A stretch of 64,000 bases of DNA from Anaerococcus vaginalis. GTDB taxonomy: Bacteria; Bacillota; Clostridia; Tissierellales; Peptoniphilaceae. Positions 37,782-47,249 of the stretch are shown here, piece after piece; positions within the stretch are counted from its first letter, which is position 1, and each line of letters opens with the position of its first letter. The stretch spans positions 109,261 to 173,260 of the forward strand of contig NZ_HE978617.1 of assembly GCF_000307225.1 (NCBI RefSeq), written 5' to 3'. The notes under the pieces were generated by a model. It saw nothing but the letters and a program-made list of their open reading frames with translations. It made no database searches and was not told the origin of the DNA. A program made the position numbers and the translations under genes.

Positions 37782-39119
37782 TTAACTATAATTTTCTATG
37801 AAATTTTTGTACCAATGTCCACTTTTTTTGATTTTTCTTTCGAGAGTATTAAAATCTACCCCTATTAATCCATATCTCTTTTTATATCCATTTGTCCATG
37901 ATAGTAAATCAATTGCAGACCACACATAATAAGCACTTATATTTATATCTTTTTTTTCTTTTAAATACTCTATTACTTCTATATGCCTTTTTATATAATC
38001 AATTCTTTCATCGTCTTCAAAATTTCCATATTTATCAGGCTGATCATCAAATCCCATTCCATTTTCAGCTATTATAATTTCCATATCTTTATAGTCATTT
38101 TTAATGTGAAGTAAAAGATCTGACAAGCCTTTAGGATAAATTTCCCAATCCCATTTGGTGTACTGACCTCCTGGAACTTTTATAAAATTAAATTTATCTT
38201 CAATAAATTTTGAATCCAAATTTTTTGCTTCTATCACCCTTCTCATATAGTAATTTATGCCTAAATAATCTCCTATATTTTCTTTCATTAATTTTTCATC
38301 TTCATCTGTTATTTGTGGTGAATTAAAATTACTTTTACAATATTCTAGCATATTTTTTGGATATTCTCCTATTGTCGCTGGAGAAATATACCAATCGCAT
38401 AAATAATCTTTTGCAAAATTTAAGGCTTCAATATTTTTTTCATTTTTTTCTAATAAATAACATGGCATTGGATTTAAAACTATTCCGATTTTACCACTTA
38501 ATTTCATTTGCCTAAATAGCTTTATAACTCTTGCACTTGCCACATTAAAATTATGAGATACTTGAAGAGCTTCGCTATAAGAATTTTTCATTTGTGGTGG
38601 GTGACTAGCTTGAACATATCCTTCTATAACTTCTGACATAGGTTCATTTATTGTTGCCCAAAGTGGAACCTTATCTCCAAATTCTTCGAATAAAATCTTG
38701 GCATAGCTAACAAAATCGTCAATTATTTCTTTATTTAACCATCCGCCTTTATCCATAAGAGCTTGTGGCAAGTCCCAATGGTATATGGTTACAAATGGAA
38801 CAATATTATATTTTAATAGTTCATTAATTAAATTTCTATAATAATTTAATCCTTTTTCATTTATTTTACCGCTTCCATTAGGTAATATGCGTGCCCAAGA
38901 AATAGAAAATCTGTAAGTTTCAAGTCCAATTTCATGAAATAATTTTACATCTTCTTTCATTCGATTATAATGATCTACTGCAATATTTCCATCATAACCT
39001 AAGTCATTTTTTTCATAAAAAACATCCCAACTTGTTAGACCTTTTCCATCTTCTCTAACAGCTCCTTCAACTTGATAAGCAGCTGTTGCTGCTCCCCACA
39101 ATGTTTTATTCTTTGCCAA
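37782..39119 (-). CDS. 6-phospho-beta-glycosidase (GH1)
   Basis: The 445-residue enzyme has the acid/base Glu in TINEP (Glu159) and the nucleophile in IAENGMG. Near the C terminus, SWTNGYKKRYG has Ser, Lys and Tyr at the 0, +7 and +9 spacing used by phospho-beta-glycosidases to hold the 6-phosphate; beta-glucosidases have Glu at the Ser position. It should split the phosphorylated beta-linked sugar from the neighbouring PTS. The TTG start is supported by AGGAGG 9 bases upstream, and no ATG fits. It overlaps the EIIC gene by 14 bp. Confidence 0.9.
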   Translation of the reverse strand: MAKNKTLWGAATAAYQVEGAVREDGKGLTSWDVFYEKNDLGYDGNIAVDHYNRMKEDVKLFHEIGLETYRFSISWARILPNGSGKINEKGLNYYRNLINELLKYNIVPFVTIYHWDLPQALMDKGGWLNKEIIDDFVSYAKILFEEFGDKVPLWATINEPMSEVIEGYVQASHPPQMKNSYSEALQVSHNFNVASARVIKLFRQMKLSGKIGIVLNPMPCYLLEKNEKNIEALNFAKDYLCDWYISPATIGEYPKNMLEYCKSNFNSPQITDEDEKLMKENIGDYLGINYYMRRVIEAKNLDSKFIEDKFNFIKVPGGQYTKWDWEIYPKGLSDLLLHIKNDYKDMEIIIAENGMGFDDQPDKYGNFEDDERIDYIKRHIEVIEYLKEKKDINISAYYVWSAIDLLSWTNGYKKRYGLIGVDFNTLERKIKKSGHWYKNFIENYS

Positions 39120-40479
39120 CTTCTTTTTCCTCCTTTAGTAATTGTTTCTCGTATGTTTTGAAAAATGGATACCACATCAAAATATCTAAAACTATTAAGA
39201 AAATTATCCAAAAGAAAGCGACAATACTCATAGTTGCTATGGCAGCACCAATAGGAGCTGGAGTTGTCCAAGGAACATAAGTATATGTTTTTCCTAAAAT
39301 ATCTAATTTCATCATAATATAAGTTAAAATTCCATTAACAGTTTGAACTCCAATAAATGGTATTGCTAATACTGGATTTAAAACAATAGGAACTCCAAAA
39401 ATAATTGGCTCGTTAATGTTGAATATAGATGGTAAAATTGCTAACTTACCTAATGTTCTCATTTGTTTATCTTTACTTCTTAGCATTAAAATATTTAATC
39501 CTATAGTAGCACCTGCCCCACCTAATATCATAAAAAATGCACGGAATGGTTCAGTATAAATAAATTCTGGAGCTAAACCTTTTGTTACAGCTTCTGCGTT
39601 TGCTGCTAAATTTCCTAATTCAAAAGCTCCAACTAAACCACTTACAATTGATGAACCATGAAGACCAACTACCCATAATAATTGAGTTACAATTGAAATC
39701 AAAAATATTCCTACTACTGAATCAACGGCAAATACAAAAGGTGAGAATAATTTCTTTATTAAATCTGGAATTAATAATCCACCAGTTAAAGATTGTACTA
39801 ATAAACTAATCAAAAAGATACCGACAACATTCACTACTAAAGGAATAATTGATGCAAATGATGCTTTAACAGGTTCTGGAACAGCATCTGGCATTTTTAT
39901 AAGAAGTCCCCTATCTTGTAAAAATCTTGTTGACTCCGTTACTAAAAGACCTATAATTATAGCTGTAAAAATTCCTTCTGCTCCCAAATAATTCATTGGT
40001 AAAGCCATACTTTGTCCTTCAAGAGCTTTTTCAATAGTTTTTGATTTGTTTAATATATCTGAAAATACAACAAGATTTGAAGGCGCTGATGTTATAAGAA
40101 ATGAAACTGCTGCAATAATCATTGTATTCATTGATTGCATCTTATAATTTTTAGCAAGAGAATTTGATATTGCCATACATACAAATAAAGCCATTAGTCC
40201 CATTGATGATCTAAATAAAAGTTCTATTCCTAGACCATGTTGTATTGCCCATTGCTTCCACGCAATTAAGAATTGGAAAAAAATATTTGTAGGTTTCATA
40301 GTTTCCAAATTTACAGGAGGTGATGTTACAATCAATGTCATTCCACCCAATAATGCCACAGGTGTAGCAGCTACCATTCCATCACGGATAGCTTTTAAGT
40401 GCGGTTGATTTGAAATTTTCGCACCTAAGGGAACTAGTTTTTCATTTAAAAAATTATTAAATTTGTTTTTGCCTTCCAT
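39106..40479 (-). CDS. PTS lactose/cellobiose-type EIIC
   Basis: The 457-residue membrane permease matches CelB/LacE-type EIIC: FNNFLNEKLVPLGAKISNQP, LKAIRDGMVAATPVALLGG and NEPIIFGVPIVLNPVLAIPF (sugar-site region). It has about ten membrane helices. Its EIIA and EIIB are the fused protein at 41816. It lies 3 bp after the fucosidase gene. Confidence 0.92.
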   Translation of the reverse strand: MEGKNKFNNFLNEKLVPLGAKISNQPHLKAIRDGMVAATPVALLGGMTLIVTSPPVNLETMKPTNIFFQFLIAWKQWAIQHGLGIELLFRSSMGLMALFVCMAISNSLAKNYKMQSMNTMIIAAVSFLITSAPSNLVVFSDILNKSKTIEKALEGQSMALPMNYLGAEGIFTAIIIGLLVTESTRFLQDRGLLIKMPDAVPEPVKASFASIIPLVVNVVGIFLISLLVQSLTGGLLIPDLIKKLFSPFVFAVDSVVGIFLISIVTQLLWVVGLHGSSIVSGLVGAFELGNLAANAEAVTKGLAPEFIYTEPFRAFFMILGGAGATIGLNILMLRSKDKQMRTLGKLAILPSIFNINEPIIFGVPIVLNPVLAIPFIGVQTVNGILTYIMMKLDILGKTYTYVPWTTPAPIGAAIATMSIVAFFWIIFLIVLDILMWYPFFKTYEKQLLKEEKEVGKE

Positions 40480-40482
40480 TTT

Positions 40483-41808
40483 TTACTCCTTTTTATTTTT
40501 TCTTAAAACTATTACATCATAATTAATAATTTGATTGTAATATTCATACTTATTATTTATTAAAAGTTTTCCATCACTAATTTCACAGTTATTTTCTACT
40601 CCTAATATATCTACATTATTTCCTATTTCTTTCAAAAATTTATTTTCAATTTTAAATTCATTTCCTTTTTCTGGATTTATGAAATAATAATTAAATTTTT
40701 CATTTGTAGTACTATTAATAAATTTAAAATTTGCTCTAGTATTAAATATAGCTTCCCCACAACAATCTAGCCATTTTCCTACTTCTTTTAGCCTTTCTAC
40801 TTGCAATGTCGGTATTTGTCCATCTGCTCTCGGACCTATATTTAATAAAAAATTTCCTCCTTTAGAAACAGTTTTATATAATTCTTTAATTATTTCTTTA
40901 CTTGTTAAGTAGTCTTCTAATTTTTCTAGCCTATTGTAGCCGTATGATTTTCCTATTCCCCTACTTTCTTCAAATATATGATATTCTTCTAAAATCTTGT
41001 CATTGTATTCTGTTGAATAATAATCACCATGTTTGCCTTCCATACCCTTATAAAAACGATCATTGACTACTACTTCGTCTTTGACCGGAGATTCGTTGTA
41101 TAGCCAGTATAAAAATTCTTTAACTTTAACTTCATCTTCCGTTAAATCCCATTCTCCACCATCGGCAAATATTAAACTAGGCTCAAATTTATTTACAATT
41201 TCATATAATTGTTTTTGCAATACTTCTTTTAAATAAACTTCTTTAGATAGGCCATATTTTTTTACATCTTTCATTGGTATGAAATATCCTCCATCACATC
41301 TGTGTGATGGAACACTCTCCCAATCAATAATTGAATAATAAAGTCCAAATTTTATGCCTTTTTTTCTAATAGATTCAGATAATTCTTTTACTAAATCTCT
41401 ATGAGGACCTATATCAGCACTATTCCAATTGACTTTGTGAACATTATCTGTTTTCCATAAACAAAATCCATCATGATGTTTTGATGTGAGTACAGCATAT
41501 CTAGCTCCTGATTTTTTTATTATTTCCGCAAAAGAATCCGGATCAAACAATTCGGCTTTAAAATCATATCCAAATTCCCTATACTCTTTATCTCCATAAA
41601 CTTTTTTATGGAATGAGTCTTTATTATCGCCATGACTTCCATAAACTGTGGCATAGTACCACTCTGCATAAGATCCAAATTGTTTATCAACTACAGTTTT
41701 ATATGCTGGAACGCTATATGGACCCCAGTGGATAAAAATTCCAAATTTTGCATTTGCGTACCAATCAGGCAAAGAACGATTATCTAAGTAATCCCATGAA
41801 ATTTTCAT
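40483..41808 (-). CDS. Alpha-L-fucosidase (GH29), cytoplasmic
   Basis: The 441-residue enzyme has the GH29 landmarks: FGIFIHWGPYSVPAY, YAVLTSKHHDGFCLW, and the nucleophile Asp in LIFADGGEWD. No signal peptide is present, so it acts on an imported fucoside. The ATG at 41808 with GAGGG just upstream is preferred to a TTG at 41826. Being inside a PTS operon, it suggests that the incoming sugar carries fucose that is removed in the cytoplasm before or after the GH1 step. Confidence 0.9.
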   Translation of the reverse strand: MKISWDYLDNRSLPDWYANAKFGIFIHWGPYSVPAYKTVVDKQFGSYAEWYYATVYGSHGDNKDSFHKKVYGDKEYREFGYDFKAELFDPDSFAEIIKKSGARYAVLTSKHHDGFCLWKTDNVHKVNWNSADIGPHRDLVKELSESIRKKGIKFGLYYSIIDWESVPSHRCDGGYFIPMKDVKKYGLSKEVYLKEVLQKQLYEIVNKFEPSLIFADGGEWDLTEDEVKVKEFLYWLYNESPVKDEVVVNDRFYKGMEGKHGDYYSTEYNDKILEEYHIFEESRGIGKSYGYNRLEKLEDYLTSKEIIKELYKTVSKGGNFLLNIGPRADGQIPTLQVERLKEVGKWLDCCGEAIFNTRANFKFINSTTNEKFNYYFINPEKGNEFKIENKFLKEIGNNVDILGVENNCEISDGKLLINNKYEYYNQIINYDVIVLRKNKKE

Positions 41809-41815
41809 TCTTCCC

Positions 41816-42466
41816 TCATTTATCAATATTTTCTAGTATAATATTTTCCATATTTTTGACACCAATTGGCGTTGGTGCATAAGCATTAAAAGGTGTTTGA
41901 GCAATAATTTTTCCACATTCATCAGCATTTTTCTTATATTCATCAAAATACATTCTAATTTGAGGGCTCAATAATATCATAGAATATTCATCAGATTTAA
42001 AAATATTTTCACTATTTGAAATTGTAGTTGCCTCTACAGATATTTCATATCCATCCTTTTGCAATTGTTTAGTTACTTCTTTTGCCATTAAAGAACTAGA
42101 CAAGCCTGCATTGCATACAAGAATTATTTTTTCATTTATTTTCCTCCATTTTTTGTAATTTTTATTTATTTTTATCCACCTTTTCGCATTTTCCATAGCC
42201 ATTGTAGCCATGGTAAGATGATCTTGTGCATGGACTAATATAATATTTATTTTATTTTTTTCGCCATTTGCTTCTTTAGTAAGCATATTTGTTTGAATTT
42301 CATGGCATTTTATAAATTCATCATTAGCCTTTTTTAATAAAGATTCAGCATAATCAAACTTATATAATTCTGCAGCATCCATTGCTTCTGATGATAAACT
42401 TCGACTTTCACCTGCATGGACAATTATATTAAAAACTAACTCGTATACTTTTTGATCTTCATCCAT
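41816..42466 (-). CDS. Fused PTS EIIA-EIIB, lactose/cellobiose family
   Basis: The 216-residue soluble phosphocarrier joins two domains usually made separately. Residues 1-100 are Lac-type EIIA with phospho-His79 in LVHAQDHLT. A lysine-rich linker leads to EIIB (about 112-216) with phospho-Cys118 in ILVCNAGLSSSLM. It passes phosphate from HPr to the EIIC at 39106. It lies 8 bp after the regulator gene. Confidence 0.9.
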   Translation of the reverse strand: MDEDQKVYELVFNIIVHAGESRSLSSEAMDAAELYKFDYAESLLKKANDEFIKCHEIQTNMLTKEANGEKNKINIILVHAQDHLTMATMAMENAKRWIKINKNYKKWRKINEKIILVCNAGLSSSLMAKEVTKQLQKDGYEISVEATTISNSENIFKSDEYSMILLSPQIRMYFDEYKKNADECGKIIAQTPFNAYAPTPIGVKNMENIILENIDK

Positions 42467-42474
42467 AAAACTAA

Positions 42475-44355
42475 TTATTCCTCCTTTAGAAATATATTCA
42501 TAAATTTTATTTTATCGTCAGCCATTAGAGATTCTGATATAAGATTTTTATTTGATAAAAAATTTCCAAGTTTATCATAATAAAGTTTCATATCTCCCAT
42601 ATCTTTTCCGATTACCAAGCTATAAATGAGTCTAATTTTTCTACCATCCCAGTCTATCGGTTTTTTCAGGATTATTATGATTGAATATGACTTTCCATCG
42701 ACCTGATCAACAATATGAGGTATTGCAATATTATCAAAGGAAGTTTGACCCATTTTTTCCCTATCTCTCAACTGTTTTAAAGCTTTACTATTTAAAAAAT
42801 TTGATTTAGTAGAAATTTTATCCGCTATATATTTGAGAACTTCATCCTTATTTTTGAATACCATATCCTTTACAAATATTGAGTTTAAAAATATCTTGTA
42901 TATTTCATCTAAATTAGAATTTTCAAACGCTGTTTTCAATTTATTCAAATCACTTTTAGAAAAAATTACATCTACATATATAACAGATCTGTTAAACTTA
43001 TCATTAATGTTTATAGATGATATGATCAAATCATATTTATTAATATCAAAATTTCTTAAATTTCTAACATCAGTTGTTGTTATATTTTCAATATTGCCTT
43101 TAAATTGTTTTATAAGCTGTGATTTCATTATCTGAGCAGAAGAATTTCCAGAACCACATACTATAAGAATATTTTTCTTATTCAAGGAATTATTACCAAT
43201 AGCAGCCATTATATGCAAGGCAATATAACCTATTTCATCATCTGATAATTCTGTCATATACTTATCATTTATTATGTTTGAACCTATTGTTGCTAACATA
43301 AATGAAATTTTGTCCTTTTTTATATCCTCAAGTATAGGATTTTTCATATTAAATCCATATTTTATCCTATATATCAAAGGACCAAGATGTGTTGCTAAGG
43401 CAAAATAAAATTCTATATTTGACCTAAAATCATATTTTGATACCTTATATATCTCATCTATTATATTTTGTGATAATTCTAGGATTTCTGAAGATAATTT
43501 TTCTTGATCCCTAATCGTATTTTTTGCAATTAGGTGCATAGTTATATAAACCAATTCTTGATTTGGAATTTCTATTTCAAGCTTAGCCTGCAATTCATCA
43601 ACAATTTTATTTGCAATTTTAAACTCTTCGTATGAAACAAGCTTTTTTTCTACAGATTTTGGCAATTTTACATATTCTTTTTGCTTAATTCTTAATATAG
43701 AAATATAGATATGGATAACAAGATTTTTAAAATTAACATAAGGCATATAATAATCTTCACCAAAATCTATATCATTTATTATTTCTTGAATTTTATTAAA
43801 AAGCCCTTTATTTTCATAGCCATCAAAAAGTTTTGGATCCTCTCCTATTTCATTTTTTATAGCAAGTCTTATATTTTTCTCGCTACCCTCAACTTTCATT
43901 CCATAATAAGGTTTTGAAATTAAATTTAACTTGTAATCATTCAAAGTCTTTTTTATTATAGGCAAATCTTTATTTATTTGAGATTCACTTACATGAAATA
44001 TCTCCGCAAGTTCATATTGTTTAATATAGGAGTTAGAAAAAAGAAGCATTCTCAAAATATTCTCATATCTAATATCCTTAGAGCCATCATCCTCTTGAAA
44101 ATAAGCATATTTATACCAATCATTCTTTAAGAAACTTTTAAATTTATCCTGATTTTTAATTTTAAATATAAAACCCTTTCCAGTTTTAGACTCTATTATC
44201 GCCCCCTTTTCCTTAATTATAGAGTTTAACAGATCTATCTCCTTCCTTATAGTTTTTGAAGATAATTCCATTTCTTTCCCTATTTCTTTAGAGGTGTGAT
44301 AATCATAGTCTAAAGTTAAGTAGTCGAATATTTGCTTCATTCTTGTTTCAATCAT
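42475..44355 (-). CDS. LicR/ManR-type PTS-domain transcription activator
   Basis: The 626-residue regulator has an N-terminal winged helix (HTSKEIGKEMELSSKTIRKE), a second HTH (QYELAEIFHVSESQINKDL), PRD1 and PRD2 (conserved His in ITMHLIAKNT, LATHLGPL, YIALHIMAA). An EIIB-like domain (ILIVCGSGNSSAQIMKSQ) and an EIIA-like domain (QTSFDNIAIPHIVD) complete it. Phosphorylation of these by the PTS would couple expression to substrate. GAGGTGG lies before the ATG. It heads the operon for the fucosidase-linked PTS. Confidence 0.9.
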   Translation of the reverse strand: MIETRMKQIFDYLTLDYDYHTSKEIGKEMELSSKTIRKEIDLLNSIIKEKGAIIESKTGKGFIFKIKNQDKFKSFLKNDWYKYAYFQEDDGSKDIRYENILRMLLFSNSYIKQYELAEIFHVSESQINKDLPIIKKTLNDYKLNLISKPYYGMKVEGSEKNIRLAIKNEIGEDPKLFDGYENKGLFNKIQEIINDIDFGEDYYMPYVNFKNLVIHIYISILRIKQKEYVKLPKSVEKKLVSYEEFKIANKIVDELQAKLEIEIPNQELVYITMHLIAKNTIRDQEKLSSEILELSQNIIDEIYKVSKYDFRSNIEFYFALATHLGPLIYRIKYGFNMKNPILEDIKKDKISFMLATIGSNIINDKYMTELSDDEIGYIALHIMAAIGNNSLNKKNILIVCGSGNSSAQIMKSQLIKQFKGNIENITTTDVRNLRNFDINKYDLIISSININDKFNRSVIYVDVIFSKSDLNKLKTAFENSNLDEIYKIFLNSIFVKDMVFKNKDEVLKYIADKISTKSNFLNSKALKQLRDREKMGQTSFDNIAIPHIVDQVDGKSYSIIIILKKPIDWDGRKIRLIYSLVIGKDMGDMKLYYDKLGNFLSNKNLISESLMADDKIKFMNIFLKEE

Positions 44356-44572
44356 TTAACCACCTCGTATTAATATTGTAATAATTAATGAAACAAACCT
44401 CCACACAAACATTTTCCTTAAACTTGTGGAAGGCACTTCATCTTTTTGATTAAATTTCTAAAATATATTAATTTAAAGAATTTAAAAAATAAAAAACAAA
44501 ATTATATGTATTATCAAATTGTAATTTGATACTTTATTTCAATAAATCATTTCTTACGATAAATTTTTCAAA
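44356..44572. other. Intergenic, promoter region of the LicR-type operon
   Basis: No gene is seen. The 40 bases before the regulator are A/T rich and could hold its promoter (a weak TTGTTT with an AT-rich -10). The rest is AT-rich sequence of no evident function. Confidence 0.5.
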
Positions 44573-44622
44573 CAAAAAAATGTATCAACCCTTATCCTTT
44601 TATCAGGATTTAGATTGATACA
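44573..44622 (-). terminator. Terminator beyond the broken methylase
   Basis: On the minus strand TGTATCAA pairs with TTGATACA around an inner ATCCT/AGGAT stem, followed by T7. It lies about 200 bp below the methylase remnant and was probably the terminator of the original locus. The 44623-44819 stretch between holds no gene. Confidence 0.8.
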
Positions 44623-44819
44623 CAAAATTATTTACAGACCCTTATGGACTTGAAAAATTCAATATTTCCATTTATATTATTTTATATAAACGAAATAAAA
44701 TTAATATTATCATTATCTTTTTTAGCCTTATCATCTAGTTTATTTCTGTTTATCTGATTTTTTGCAAGCAGAAATTGATTTTTTGGAATCAAAATTTATA
44801 TTTTATTTAAAATATTCAT

Positions 44820-45449
44820 TCAATTTAGAATATACTTTTTTCTTTTCTCAATGTAAATAAGCTGCACTTGGCTTTCATATCTTTCTAACAAAGACGATAA
44901 GGCAAGCAAATTATTTCCTTTTATAATTAAGTTATCATCTTCTCTAAATTTTATATTTTCTACTATTCCGTCTTTTGTATATCTCTTAGCATTACCTAAA
45001 ACTTTTGGAGCTAGAAGTTTATTTACCTGGTCTGGAGCTAAGGTTTCATTATAAAAAATTTCATCTCTTTTTTGATCTTCTTTGCTTTGTCCACCTTCAA
45101 GGATGCAGTCTTTATAAGGCCATACCAAGGAAACATCTTGTTTTTGACTAATTAGATTATTATTAGAATCAACAAGACATATCTTATTTTTATACATAGT
45201 AAAAGAATCCGGAAGAAATTCTTTTGATTCTAGGACCCAAACAAATTTATTTTTATCAAAAACATATATATCATCAACTTTTGTAAAGAAAACATCTTTC
45301 AACAATTTGTTACCGAGAAGTGCTTTCAATAAATTTTCGTCATTACTTCTTGCAGCATCTCCTACTTTTGTTTTTATTATCTGATTCTTTTCTCCAACAA
45401 ATCTGTCATCTGCGCTCAAAACATTTTTTAATTCATCTAAAAATTTCAT
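44820..45449 (-). pseudogene. Type III restriction methyltransferase (Mod), large internal deletion
   Basis: The 209 residues match the N-terminal region of Mod: LKNVLSADDRFVGE, KNKFVWVLESKEFLPDSFT, VWPYKDCILEGGQSKEDQKR and the AdoMet motif I region DNLIIKGNNLLALSSLLERY. After QLIYI the expected DPPY catalytic motif is missing and the frame ends in EKRKKYILN. Most of the enzyme and the whole res gene are gone. If one A is added to the A6 run at 44836-44841, the tail would read KVYSKLNEYFK, perhaps the true C terminus. The start lacks a well-placed ribosome site. Confidence 0.8.
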
Positions 45450-45555
45450 ATACTAGCTTACAGCCTCCATACCATCTTAATTTACGCATCCAAGAGCTGA
45501 ACAAATCTTTAAATAATTTCTAAAATTATACTTTTTACTTGATTATTTCATCAAG

Positions 45556-45593
45556 GCAAAAAGACCGCAAGTCATAGCTTGTGGTCTTTTTGC
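45556..45593. terminator. Hairpin of the GACCGC terminator family, copy 1
   Basis: GCAAAAAGACC and CAAG pair with CTTG and GGTCTTTTTGC to form a stem of about 16 bp with T5 on either strand. Related hairpins follow mgtA (50458) and the 757-aa gene (55492). Confidence 0.85.
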
Positions 45594-45623
45594 TTCTTCT
45601 TGTTTCTGTTTTTTTACTTGGTA

Positions 45624-45666
45624 TAAAAATTCCTCCTGATTAGTCTCTCTTTACCTAATCAGGAGG
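45624..45666 (-). terminator. Terminator of the metal-importer operon
   Basis: CCTCCTGATTAG pairs perfectly with CTAATCAGGAGG, 37 bp after the regulator stop, followed on the minus strand by AATTTTTAT. Confidence 0.85.
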
Positions 45667-45702
45667 TTTATATACATAAATTTTAACTTGCCTCTAACAT
45701 TT

Positions 45703-46107
45703 TTATTTATTCTCGTTTGTGTAGATTCTTTTTCCCTTGGGAGATTTTTTAGGGTAGTCTAGAAACTTATTTAAAGCAAGAAACATTTCATCACTTGTGA
45801 CATGCTCTAATAAATCTGATTGGTCATGGACAACTTCCCCATCAAGACCTAAGACATTAACAAGGAAAAATTCCCATATTCTGTGTTTTGATAAAACTTC
45901 CTTAGCAGCCCTATCTCCTAGGTCACTTAGATATATCTTGTTTTTATCTTGGATTACTAAGCCATCTTCTACTAGTTTTTTAATCATTTCACTAACAGAT
46001 GGCCTGCTTATTGAAAAATAATCAGATATGCTTTTATTATTTGTATATCCCTTATCTTTTGAAAGCCTGTATATGGCTTGGATGTAATCTTGCCTGATAG
46101 AATTCAT
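45703..46107 (-). CDS. DtxR/MntR family metal-dependent repressor
   Basis: The 134-residue protein has the winged helix (YTNNKSISDYFSISRPSVSE) and the metal-binding dimerisation helix set (KHRIWEFFL, SDLLEHVTSDE). With Mn2+ or Fe2+ bound it would repress the importer operon through the TTAGG-type box at 49809. It is the last gene of that operon, 8 bp after a permease. It lacks an SH3-like domain, as in MntR. Confidence 0.9.
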   Translation of the reverse strand: MNSIRQDYIQAIYRLSKDKGYTNNKSISDYFSISRPSVSEMIKKLVEDGLVIQDKNKIYLSDLGDRAAKEVLSKHRIWEFFLVNVLGLDGEVVHDQSDLLEHVTSDEMFLALNKFLDYPKKSPKGKRIYTNENK

Positions 46108-46115
46108 AGTTTACC

Positions 46116-47249
46116 TCATAGTGCGTAATCTTTTAACAAATTTATATATAAGATTCTACCCTTTTCAGTTAGTTTATAAATGTCTCCATCAACTTTTATC
46201 TTTTTTTCTGATATCAAAATTTTACTATATTTTTCTATATCTTCTTTTCGCCATGATAGATGCTTAGCGATTGTTGTAAGTCCTAACTCATCACTTGCAT
46301 TTGCTCTTTCTTGGTGGTTGCCAACGTGAATCACAAATGTATCCTTTTTAAATTCCTCATGATTTTTCTTACGCCTTAATATTTTCATCAAAAATCCATT
46401 TTTGTTAAATAAAAATGTAAGAAGAAAAGTAATCCCTGCCATGGTTGCTGACATTCCAGACATGGATAAGTTGAAATACATGGCTAATAAAAATCCTAAA
46501 ACAGAATTTATTATTGAGTAAAGGACTGATATTAGGATCATGACCCTTAGATTTTTGCTTATCAAGTATGCACTTGCGGCAGGTGCTATTAGAAATGATA
46601 TTACTAAAATAGCTCCCACAGCCTCAAAGGCGACCACCGTTGTAAATGAAGTAAGGGTCATTAGGGCGTAGAATAAAAGTACTTCTGAAAATCCTGCAAT
46701 TTTTGCAAATTCTGTATCAAAGGTTGTTAGTTTTAGCTCTTTAAAGAAAACTATAATAAAGGCTAAGTTTAATATCCCTATCACAGACATTTCAAAAAGG
46801 GATTTTGGAATTTCATAACCAAAGAAATTCATAGTATTTAGAGGTGCCATTATGACCTCTCCCATGAGGACGACGTCCACATCAAGGTGGACATTTCTCG
46901 CATACTTTGTTATAAGTATAACTGCCAAGGCGAAAAACATTGGAAAAACAATACCCACAGCATCATCATTTTTTACAAGTTTTGTCTTCGATAAAGATTC
47001 TATAGAAAATACTGTTATTATTCCAAAAAGTGCCGCCCCAAAAACTAGGTAAACTGAGCTAATATCCTTTACGATAAAATAAGCAATTACAATACCAAGA
47101 AGTATTGAGTGGCTTATAGCATCAGCTAACATTGACAGCCTCCTTAGTACCAAGAAAACTCCAATAAGACTGCAAGCTATAGCTGTGACTAAAAGCACTA
47201 ATAAGGTTTGGTAATTCGATATAAATGAGTATCTTAGAAAATCAATCAT
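46116..47249 (-). CDS. Metal ABC transporter permease with C-terminal winged-helix extension
   Basis: The 377-residue protein has the ABC-3 permease (about 1-290; FLVLRRLSMLADAISHSIL, and EAVGAILVISFLIAPAASAY). It then adds about 85 soluble residues (VGNHQERANASDELGLTTIAKHL, YKLTEKGRILYINLLKDY) that look like a winged helix related to the DtxR N terminus. The tail could sense metal or gate transport; that is inference. It overlaps the other permease by 8 bp, and the MntR-like gene follows. Confidence 0.88.
   Translation of the reverse strand: MIDFLRYSFISNYQTLLVLLVTAIACSLIGVFLVLRRLSMLADAISHSILLGIVIAYFIVKDISSVYLVFGAALFGIITVFSIESLSKTKLVKNDDAVGIVFPMFFALAVILITKYARNVHLDVDVVLMGEVIMAPLNTMNFFGYEIPKSLFEMSVIGILNLAFIIVFFKELKLTTFDTEFAKIAGFSEVLLFYALMTLTSFTTVVAFEAVGAILVISFLIAPAASAYLISKNLRVMILISVLYSIINSVLGFLLAMYFNLSMSGMSATMAGITFLLTFLFNKNGFLMKILRRKKNHEEFKKDTFVIHVGNHQERANASDELGLTTIAKHLSWRKEDIEKYSKILISEKKIKVDGDIYKLTEKGRILYINLLKDYAL

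Noticed and set aside
39035..39280. Small frames across the GH1/EIIC junction
   Set aside because: They are out-of-frame readings of the two overlapping real genes.
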